A stretch of 64,000 nucleotides of DNA from assembly GCA_016744375.1 (NCBI GenBank), contig JADGEM010000009.1:1-64000 (forward strand), in the 5' to 3' direction. The stretch's first letter is position 1; every line of letters begins with the position of its first letter. Below are positions 57,268 to 64,000 of this stretch, one piece after another. A model generated the notes under the pieces. The model saw only the letters and a list, made by a program, of their open reading frames with translations, searched no databases and was not told where the DNA came from. Source of the stretch: Gammaproteobacteria bacterium (GTDB lineage: Bacteria; Pseudomonadota; Gammaproteobacteria; GRL18). The translations under genes were made by a program, and so were the position numbers.

Positions 57268-59073
57268 ATGGCTGGTACTATCCCCAGAGAATTTATTGAT
57301 GAAGTTTTGGCCTATACCGATATTGTCGAACTGATTGATTCCCGTGTGCCTCTTAAACGCTCAGGCGGTAACCATATGGCCTGCTGCCCCTTTCATGGAG
57401 AAAAAACACCTTCCTTTAGTGTAAGCCAGCCAAAACAGTTTTATCATTGCTTTGGTTGTGGGGCTAGTGGTGATGCCATACGTTTTCTGATGGAATATGA
57501 ACATCAGAGCTTTGTTGAAGCCATTGAAGAGCTTGCTCAGATGGCAGGGCTGCAGGTACCTAAAGTGGCCTATAGCAATGAGCCACAGAAACAGGCACCG
57601 GAACAATTTGAATTATTAGATCAAGTCTCAAATTATTATCAGCACCAACTCAATCATCATCCAAAATCTCAGCAAGTTCAAGACTATGTGAAGCAGCGTG
57701 GTTTAAGCCCAGAAGTTGTCAAAACCTTTGGTCTGGGATTTTCACCTCCTGGCTGGGATAATGTTCTCAATGTGATTGGTGCAGGCGATCAAAAAAAAAT
57801 ACAGACACTGTTTGATACTGGCATGCTGATCAAACGTGACGAAGATAGTACTGCCCATCCCAATAAATCCCCCTGGTATGATCGGTTCAGAGAACGGCTG
57901 ATGTTCCCTATCCGGGATCGAAGAGGGCGCACCATCGCCTTTGGCGGACGCATTCTGGGTGATGGCAAACCCAAATACCTTAATTCACCGGAGACACGCC
58001 TGTTTCATAAAGGCCAGGAACTTTATGGCCTCTATGAACTCAAACAGGCATTGCGCAAAATAGAGCGTATCATGGTGGTTGAAGGCTATATGGATGTTGT
58101 TTCTCTGGCTCAATTTGGTGTTAATTATAGTGTGGCAACACTGGGGACAGCCACTACGGCAGAACATCTACAGAAATTATTTAGACTATGTGATGAAGTC
58201 TTTTTTTGTTTTGATGGTGATCGTGCTGGCAGAGATGCAGCCTGGCGGGCAATGAATAATGCCTTATCTGTTATTAAACCGGGTAAACAGGCTCGATTTA
58301 TGTTTTTACCAGATGGTGAAGATCCGGATACGATGGTTCGTCAAAAAGGTAAAGCTGGATTCGAAGCTGAAATGGATCAAGCAATGACTTTTTCAGACTT
58401 CTTCTTTGACCACTTGATGCAACAGGTCAATATGGAATCACTCGATGGACGCTCTAAGCTTATTGATCTTTGTCAGCCCTATCTGGAAAAAATACAGGAA
58501 GGTGCTTTTCAGACGCTTATGATTGCTCGCCTTTCTGAACTGGCTGATATTGATAAGGCAAGCTTACTCCCTTTGTTAGGAATGCAATCGGCTTCAAATG
58601 TGACTGGAGCACCTACTGTGGTCAGGGGAAATCAATTTCAGTCGTCTTCTGCTCATAGGGTTAAGGGGCCGGCCCCGGTAAAAAAAGCCATCGCGTATCT
58701 ATTACAGCATCCTCATTTAGCAGAAAGTACTGGTGACCCCGGACGTTTTTCCTCCTTAGAGCTGGCAGACATCAAGATTTTTATACAACTACTTGATATT
58801 CTTCAGAATGACCCCAATTTAACTACTGCAAGGATACTTGCAAACTGGCCGGATAAAAAGCAGTATCAGTTTCTTAGCAGCTTGGCGGTTGAGCCATTAT
58901 TAATTAATGATGAAACTGCAATCAGCTGTGAATTTAATGATCTTCTGCAATTATTTACACGGCAATACCAACAGCAGCGTATTGCACAATTACAGCGCAA
59001 TGAAAGGCAGCAAGGTCTGGATAAGTTAGAAAAAAGCGAATACCTGCAATTATTACAGGCACTAAAATCCTAG
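57268..59073 (+). CDS. dnaG: DNA primase
   Basis: The 601-aa primase has an N-terminal zinc finger (CPFHGEKTPSFSV then FHCFGCG-type FYHCFGCGASGD), the RNA-polymerase core with TOPRIM motifs (VVEGYMDVVSL, FDGDRAGRDA), and a C-terminal helicase-binding domain ending near 598. It makes primers for replication with DnaB. The 211-base gap before it holds no gene; it contains a 15-base palindrome GTACCCATGGGGTAC. Confidence 0.97.
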   Translation: MAGTIPREFIDEVLAYTDIVELIDSRVPLKRSGGNHMACCPFHGEKTPSFSVSQPKQFYHCFGCGASGDAIRFLMEYEHQSFVEAIEELAQMAGLQVPKVAYSNEPQKQAPEQFELLDQVSNYYQHQLNHHPKSQQVQDYVKQRGLSPEVVKTFGLGFSPPGWDNVLNVIGAGDQKKIQTLFDTGMLIKRDEDSTAHPNKSPWYDRFRERLMFPIRDRRGRTIAFGGRILGDGKPKYLNSPETRLFHKGQELYGLYELKQALRKIERIMVVEGYMDVVSLAQFGVNYSVATLGTATTAEHLQKLFRLCDEVFFCFDGDRAGRDAAWRAMNNALSVIKPGKQARFMFLPDGEDPDTMVRQKGKAGFEAEMDQAMTFSDFFFDHLMQQVNMESLDGRSKLIDLCQPYLEKIQEGAFQTLMIARLSELADIDKASLLPLLGMQSASNVTGAPTVVRGNQFQSSSAHRVKGPAPVKKAIAYLLQHPHLAESTGDPGRFSSLELADIKIFIQLLDILQNDPNLTTARILANWPDKKQYQFLSSLAVEPLLINDETAISCEFNDLLQLFTRQYQQQRIAQLQRNERQQGLDKLEKSEYLQLLQALKS

Positions 59074-59086
59074 ATTTCACAATGAT

Positions 59087-59109
59087 GCTGGTACATTATT
59101 TAGACCAGC
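59087..59109 (+). terminator. weak hairpin after dnaG
   Basis: GCTGGT (59087-59092) pairs with ACCAGC (59104-59109), followed by TTTATT. The stem is short, so partial termination at most, before the separate rpoD leader of about 240 bases. Confidence 0.35.
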
Positions 59110-59313
59110 TTTATTGATTCATATTTAATTGCAGTGTGGTTTTTTCCCCAAGAATAATTTTATTCTTATTTGTGTGAACAAAATCCATATTTTTTTGACT
59201 TTTTTATGCAGATTTTATGCTTGGCATCTCGCAGAGTTCGACTTGATATGCTAAAATGGTAAGTTATCTTTCGAAATTTTTATTGTTTCTTTTTTTTACG
59301 GATCAAGAAGTCT

Positions 59314-61152
59314 ATGGATCAAACAACTCAACAATCTAAAATAAAACTTCTCATTGCGCGTGGTAAAGAGCAAGGTTATTTGACCTATGCAGAGGTTAAC
59401 GATCATCTGCCTAATGACATCATGGATCCTGAACAGATCGAAGATATCATTGCCATGATTAATGACATGGGGATCAAGGTTGTCGAAACTGCACCTGATG
59501 CTGATGACCTGATTGTTGAAGGTTCTTCTACTGACACAACAGATGAAGATGCCGTTGAAGAAGCAGCTGCAGCTCTGGCTTCAATGGACACCGAAATTGG
59601 TCGTACAACTGATCCAGTACGCATGTATATGCGTGAAATGGGATCAGTTGAACTCCTGACTCGCCAGGGTGAGATTAAAATTGCTAAACGAATTGAAGAA
59701 GGCATGAAGCAAATGCACTGTGCTTTAGCTTCTTATCCGGCAACCATCAGCCTTTTGCTGGGAGAGTATGAAAGGGTTGAACGTGAAGAACGTAAAATTA
59801 CTGATATTCTTAGCGGTACTGGTTTTGCGTTACTCGATGAAGAAGATGTCGAGGATCATCTGCTGGCCAATCCTGCTTCAACTCCGAATGACTCTAAAGA
59901 CGATGACGATGATGAAGAAGAAAGTAATGAGCCCGTTGGACCGGATATGGAGCTGGTCAAAGAGCACTTTGCACTGATTCGCAGTCTCAATGAAAAATTA
60001 TTAGAGGCTGAAGGAAAAGACAATTACGACAGTGATTGTTGCAAAGAATTACGCCAGGAAATGGCAGAAGCCTTTATGAAGCTTAAGCGTACGCATAAGT
60101 TAAATGATCGTATGGTTGCTGCATTACGTTTGTTGATTGAACGTATCCGCATGCATGAAAAAATAATTCTGACAGCATGTGTTGAAAAAGCACACATGCC
60201 AAGAAAAGAATTTATCACTTCCTTTCCTTATAATGAAACCGACATGACCTGGCTGGATACCCATATTGAAAAGGGTGATTCCTATTCAGAAGTACTTCTA
60301 GAGCATGCCGATGAAATCCGCAAAGCACAAAGAAAACTTGTTGCAATCGGAGAAGAATGTCGGATGAGTATCTCAGGCATTAAAGATGTGAATCGGCAAA
60401 TGTCTATTGGTGAAGCAAAAGCGCGCCGAGCCAAAAAAGAAATGGTTGAAGCGAATCTGCGTTTGGTGATCTCTATTGCGAAAAAATACACAAACCGCGG
60501 CTTACAATTTCTTGATCTGATTCAGGAAGGTAATATCGGTTTGATGAAAGCGGTTGATAAATTTGAATACCGTCGTGGTTATAAATTTTCAACTTATGCA
60601 ACCTGGTGGATTCGTCAGGCGATTACCCGTTCTATTGCTGATCAGGCCCGTACCATTCGTATACCGGTACACATGATTGAAACCATTAATAAACTGAACC
60701 GGGTTTCCAGACAGCTGCTACAGGAAAAAGGCCGTGAGGCGACTCCTGAAGAACTGGCTGAAAAAATGGAAATGCCAGAAGATAAGGTTCGCAAGGTCTT
60801 AAAAATTGCCAAAGAACCTATTTCAATGGAAACACCCATTGGTGATGATGAAGATTCACATCTGGGTGATTTCATTGAAGATCAGAATATTCAGTCACCT
60901 TCAGAAACGGCTAATACAACGGGTCTAAAAGGTGCAACCAGAAATATTTTAGAAGGTTTAACCGCCAGAGAATCTAAAGTTCTGAGAATGCGTTTTGGTA
61001 TTGATATGAATACTGATCATACTTTGGAAGAAGTCGGTAAACAGTTTGATGTAACCCGTGAGCGTATTCGTCAAATTGAAGCCAAGGCACTACGAAAGTT
61101 ACGTCATCCAACTCGTTCAGAGATGTTACGAAGCTTTATGCGTGACGATTAA
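59314..61152 (+). CDS. rpoD: RNA polymerase sigma factor RpoD (sigma-70)
   Basis: The 612-aa primary sigma factor has region 1.1 ([24 protein letters not shown]), region 1.2 ([11 protein letters not shown]), an acidic non-conserved region, region 2 ([39 protein letters not shown]), region 3 and region 4 ([24 protein letters not shown]). It directs housekeeping transcription. Last protein gene of the rpsU-yqeY-dnaG-rpoD cluster. Confidence 0.98.
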   Translation: MDQTTQQSKIKLLIARGKEQGYLTYAEVNDHLPNDIMDPEQIEDIIAMINDMGIKVVETAPDADDLIVEGSSTDTTDEDAVEEAAAALASMDTEIGRTTDPVRMYMREMGSVELLTRQGEIKIAKRIEEGMKQMHCALASYPATISLLLGEYERVEREERKITDILSGTGFALLDEEDVEDHLLANPASTPNDSKDDDDDEEESNEPVGPDMELVKEHFALIRSLNEKLLEAEGKDNYDSDCCKELRQEMAEAFMKLKRTHKLNDRMVAALRLLIERIRMHEKIILTACVEKAHMPRKEFITSFPYNETDMTWLDTHIEKGDSYSEVLLEHADEIRKAQRKLVAIGEECRMSISGIKDVNRQMSIGEAKARRAKKEMVEANLRLVISIAKKYTNRGLQFLDLIQEGNIGLMKAVDKFEYRRGYKFSTYATWWIRQAITRSIADQARTIRIPVHMIETINKLNRVSRQLLQEKGREATPEELAEKMEMPEDKVRKVLKIAKEPISMETPIGDDEDSHLGDFIEDQNIQSPSETANTTGLKGATRNILEGLTARESKVLRMRFGIDMNTDHTLEEVGKQFDVTRERIRQIEAKALRKLRHPTRSEMLRSFMRDD

Positions 61153-61206
61153 TTAAGTTTTTTCATAGAAGCTGGTCATATTATAAATTACCCTATATAA
61201 TGCCTG

Positions 61207-61235
61207 CTTCCTGGAAAACTCATCTTCCCAGGAAG
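61207..61235 (+). terminator. hairpin between rpoD and the tRNA gene
   Basis: An 8-bp stem (CTTCCTGG 61207-61214 / CCAGGAAG 61228-61235) with a 13-base loop. There is no T run; it may act as a processing site or a weak terminator. Confidence 0.35.
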
Positions 61236-61252
61236 ATACACTCCCCCAATAA

Positions 61253-61329
61253 GGGCCTGTAGCTCAGTTGGTTAGAGCATCCGACTCATAATCGGCAGGT
61301 CGACAGTTCGAGTCTGTCCAGGCCCACCA
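61253..61329 (+). tRNA. tRNA with CAU anticodon (Met, or Ile2)
   Basis: The 77-base gene includes encoded CCA. Acceptor GGGCCTG/CAGGCCC, D-loop AGCTCAGTTGGTTAGAGC, anticodon stem CCGA/TCGG with loop CTCATAA (anticodon CAT at 61287-61289) and T-arm GTTCGAGTC are all present. The CAU anticodon and lack of initiator features leave elongator Met or lysidine-modified Ile2. In E. coli the gene near rpoD is ileX (Ile2), and the CCGACTCATAATCGG arm resembles it, so Ile2 deserves checking. Confidence 0.95.
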
Positions 61330-61438
61330 TAATTGTTAAGATAAACAACGACTTACTCAATCAAGGTTTATCAGTCTTACTTAAAATTCATTAAATAGGT
61401 GCATTTAGGTGCAGCTCGAAATTTTAAGGAGAGACAAC

Positions 61439-62527
61439 ATGGCTTCTATTCAAAAGATTAGTCGTGCAAAAGGTGCAGTTTATAAAGTTACCATTCGACA
61501 GACTGGTAACGGCACTATCTGTAAAACATTCCCCACTAAGAAAATGGCGGTTGAATTCGCTCGTAAAGTGGAAGGCAATGATGAACTTGCCTTGGCTTTA
61601 GGCAATCCCATTGCAATGAAACTCAACCTATCTGATATTATCACTGAATACCTTGAACTTTATACAGGCAAAGACCATGGTCTTTATGGTTGCTTGGCTT
61701 GGTGGTCTAAGCAATATGGTCATCTTCCTCTTAATAAAATAAATGCAGTTACAATTCGTGAAGGTATTAAACTCTTAAGTAATGGTAATACACTTCGTGG
61801 TAATGGTTTGGGCCAAACCAAAGAAATGAATCGTAAGCGTTCAGGCTCAACAGTGAATCGCTATAAGGACAATCTATCAAGTGTATTTGAATTTTCAAAA
61901 GAGGAATATGGATTAACAGAAAACCCTTGTCGTGATGTTAAATCAAAACCAGAAGGTAAAGGAAGGACTAGATTTTTGACCGATGACGAACGTTCAAGGC
62001 TTCTCATCGCTTGTAGGGAATCAAAATGGGATATGCTCTATTTGCTTGTTCTGATGGCTCTTACAACCGGAGCTAGGAAGAGTGAGCTACTTGGACTTAG
62101 TTACCAGGATATTGATATTAACAATGGTTATGCACATTTATGGGAAACTAAAAATGGTGAACAGAGATTACTACCTTTAACTGATGAGGTGAGCGGCCTG
62201 ATATTTCCACAGGTAGCAGAATCTTATAATATTATTAATACCAATACGCATAAAGGATTAATATTTCCTTCGGAACAAAAACCACAACAAGGTTTTGAAT
62301 TCAGAAAACATTGGGTAGAAGCTTTAAAAAAAGCTGAAATTAAGGGCTTTAGATTTCATGATCTCCGACATTCAGCAGCCTCGTATCTGGCAAAGAATGG
62401 GGCCTCCCTCAAAGAAATCGCTGATGTTTTGGGGCATAAAGATCTTCAGTCCACTAATAGATATAGTCATTTATGTATTGGATATAAAAAGAAGTTGATC
62501 AGTCGGGTTATGGGTGGGATTGTTTGA
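61439..62527 (+). CDS. tRNA-associated tyrosine integrase
   Basis: I chose the ATG at 61439, with AAGGAG 7 bases upstream (362 aa); a GTG at 61409 would add ten residues. It is a phage-type integrase with an N-terminal arm-binding domain, core-binding domain (about 70-170), and a catalytic domain with Arg in TTGARKSEL, HDLRHSAASY, LGHKDLQST and nucleophile Tyr in NRYSHL. It is not closely similar to the recombinases of the comM island. The likely target is the adjacent tRNA 3' end. Confidence 0.93.
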   Translation: MASIQKISRAKGAVYKVTIRQTGNGTICKTFPTKKMAVEFARKVEGNDELALALGNPIAMKLNLSDIITEYLELYTGKDHGLYGCLAWWSKQYGHLPLNKINAVTIREGIKLLSNGNTLRGNGLGQTKEMNRKRSGSTVNRYKDNLSSVFEFSKEEYGLTENPCRDVKSKPEGKGRTRFLTDDERSRLLIACRESKWDMLYLLVLMALTTGARKSELLGLSYQDIDINNGYAHLWETKNGEQRLLPLTDEVSGLIFPQVAESYNIINTNTHKGLIFPSEQKPQQGFEFRKHWVEALKKAEIKGFRFHDLRHSAASYLAKNGASLKEIADVLGHKDLQSTNRYSHLCIGYKKKLISRVMGGIV

Positions 62528-62604
62528 TTAAAAAGACTCATCATATAATCATATGTTAAATTGGTGAGAAAAATATCTTTGTGAAATATTTATAAGGTTT
62601 GTAT

Positions 62605-63519
62605 ATGGCAAAAAAGAATGAAAAACCTGAGTGGTTTAATTTGGCTAAGTATGTTGTTCCTCAAAATAAAAATAATGAAGCTGAGGATGAATATAATAGG
62701 TATTTACTCGATCTTTGGTTAAGAAATTTTTCAATTAGGAAATCAATTTTTGATGTAATTGAACAAATTAGGATACTTGAAATGACTAATGACATTAAAG
62801 ATATTGACGATATCGGGGATATTTCAAATATAGGAAAAATTGAAATAGATGATGTTGCAGATATTTCAGAAATAGAAAGAAGCAATGATGGTGTAGATAT
62901 TGATTACAGGAAAAGAAAAAAAAGAATACTTTCAATTCAAATAATAAGTGGCTCTGTAAAAAAGTGTAGGGATATTGGATTTATTACTGAAAAAGATTTA
63001 GATTTGACTGATTCTAATTCGAATTCAAATGTCTATTCATTAACTACTGCACATATAAATTTTTTATTTAATAAAATCCCTGATAAATATAAAAATAATG
63101 CTGAATTTTTAGCACTAGGAGGAGATTTTAGCTCCTCAAAAAAAACAAATCCTAAGCTATCCACTTTGTTTTTATCAGAAAGTAGAATAAATGATAGTTA
63201 CATAGGCGTAAATCTTAATGCCCCCAAAAGGCAAATAAGAAAACACTTTGAAGAGTGGCTTAATGAGCAAGAAGAAAAGAAAGTTTTAATTACAGAGCAA
63301 GCCATTCGCAAGTGGTCGAGTTCTAAAATTTTAGCATATATGGATTTATTAATTTGGGAAAAGCTTAGAAAATTAAAAGCTAGTAATTCAAAAAAAATTG
63401 ACTGGTTGTTTTCTGATAATACAGATATTGATGTTGATGATACTATCGAAAAGCTTAGAAAGAGCTTAAAAAAAATAAATAAAACTGATTATCATAGTTT
63501 TATGTACACACAACTATGA
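62605..63519 (+). CDS. DUF6387-like protein beside the integrase
   Basis: The ATG at 62605 gives 304 aa, with AAGG upstream; a TTG at 62599 adds two residues. The start AKKNEKPEWFNLAKYV and the DLWLRNFSIRKSI segment fit DUF6387, a family often found next to integrases on islands. An unusual Asp/Ile-rich stretch (about 65-100: IKDIDDIGDISNIGKIEIDDVADISEIE, in imperfect DI repeats) looks like a local repeat expansion. Function unknown. Confidence 0.7.
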   Translation: MAKKNEKPEWFNLAKYVVPQNKNNEAEDEYNRYLLDLWLRNFSIRKSIFDVIEQIRILEMTNDIKDIDDIGDISNIGKIEIDDVADISEIERSNDGVDIDYRKRKKRILSIQIISGSVKKCRDIGFITEKDLDLTDSNSNSNVYSLTTAHINFLFNKIPDKYKNNAEFLALGGDFSSSKKTNPKLSTLFLSESRINDSYIGVNLNAPKRQIRKHFEEWLNEQEEKKVLITEQAIRKWSSSKILAYMDLLIWEKLRKLKASNSKKIDWLFSDNTDIDVDDTIEKLRKSLKKINKTDYHSFMYTQL

Positions 63520-63948
63520 TAAACCATTAGTATCAATAGATTTTTTTTGTACCTTATACATTTTTGCTTTTGAGTTTAGTCCTTCCTTTTTCAAATTGAG
63601 ATAGGAGGGTTTAATCTGCCAATAGCAAGCCTCTCAATTCCCTTCGCTTTAAACTGCCTACTTTTAGTAAAAAAGGGTCAGGTAAAAGAAAAGTACGCAA
63701 TAATTTAAAGAGTCAACCTCATCCTTTGTAAAAATCTGTTTTTTTTCGATGTTCCTGTCAATCCTTACTAAGATTAGAATTTTAAACTGATCGATTGCTC
63801 ATCTAATAGGGAGCATAAAAAAAAATAAAAATCAACCCTGTTTTTTTTATTAAATTATACCGGTACCTCCAACACTTACTAATGCTTTATTATTGCTCAT
63901 AGAGTAAGTGAGTAAGACTACAACCTTGATTGAGACACCGAGATAATA
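63520..63948. other. 429-base AT-rich gap
   Basis: No gene, tRNA or clear repeat is recognised. Long A and T tracts are frequent. Confidence 0.4.
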
Positions 63949-64000
63949 ATGAGCACATATACAAATAATTCAAATACATGTAAAAAACATGCAATTGATT
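63949..64000 (+). CDS. possible start of an ORF cut by the window end
   Basis: ATG at 63949 opens 17 codons (MSTYTNNSNTC start) to the window edge. No strong ribosome-binding site is present. Too short to identify. Confidence 0.25.
   Translation, partial: MSTYTNNSNTCKKHAID

Larger units (their letters stand above)
61330..64000. mobile_element. tRNA-adjacent integrative island, left end
   Basis: An integrase gene starts 110 bases after the tRNA, facing away from it, followed by a DUF6387 gene that commonly accompanies such integrases. The base composition becomes noticeably more AT-rich. No second copy of the tRNA 3' end is found before the window ends, so the island must extend beyond it. 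Its content is otherwise unknown. Confidence 0.75.

Noticed and set aside
61330-64000. Second attachment site duplicating the tRNA 3' end
   Set aside because: No copy of the T-arm and acceptor sequence was found downstream within the window.
1-64000. CRISPR array
   Set aside because: No regularly spaced direct repeats or cas genes were seen on either strand.

Overview
The window reads as chromosome of an AT-rich gammaproteobacterium. The rpsU-yqeY-dnaG-rpoD-tRNA order, tsaD facing plsY across a shared 3' end, a fused FolB-FolK, TtcA, TypA and ComM all fit that class. An NDUFA9-like protein, NnrS, SirB and a Tat-exported superoxide-reductase-like protein suggest a respiring, probably aquatic bacterium. 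I cannot name the genus from sequence alone.

Layout. 1-3.1 kb: a YfiR-like protein without a signal peptide, overlapping a membrane hybrid sensor kinase. 3.26-29.41 kb: a comM (yifB) gene cut in two by a 24.6-kb island at 4238-28819. Joining the two halves restores a 522-codon open gene with the expected DELPEF motif. 29.4-61.3 kb: ordinary core genes, broken only by a 539-bp inverted-repeat element at 39689-40227. 61.25-64 kb: a CAU tRNA followed by a second integrase-led island (integrase, DUF6387 protein) that runs out of the window.

The comM island has inverted terminal repeats containing CTCTAATGTTT. Its left end is a recombination module: a tyrosine recombinase, an XRE-type HTH protein, a second recombinase with twelve CxxC pairs at its N-terminus, and a GIY-YIG nuclease. 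Its cargo looks like genome defence. It holds a KAP P-loop NTPase and a minus-strand operon of serine resolvase, small ORF, HsdM, HsdS, HsdR and HipA-like kinase. A plus-strand run follows: a 62-aa ORF, a KfrA-like DNA-binding coiled coil, a DNA adenine methyltransferase with its own target-recognition-like tail, an ATPase with zinc ribbon and helix-hairpin-helix, a HEPN protein with an Rx4H motif, a RecD2 helicase and a helical-repeat protein. The right end carries an SGNH hydrolase, a lipoprotein and about 1.2 kb without convincing genes.

The best candidate for an undescribed system is methyltransferase + ATPase + HEPN at 18507-22265. The three genes are tightly coupled, their parts suggest self-marking, sensing and an RNase effector, and I do not recognise the combination as a named defence system. 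That function is inference. The island also inactivates comM, whose product promotes natural transformation, so it may limit its own removal by recombination.
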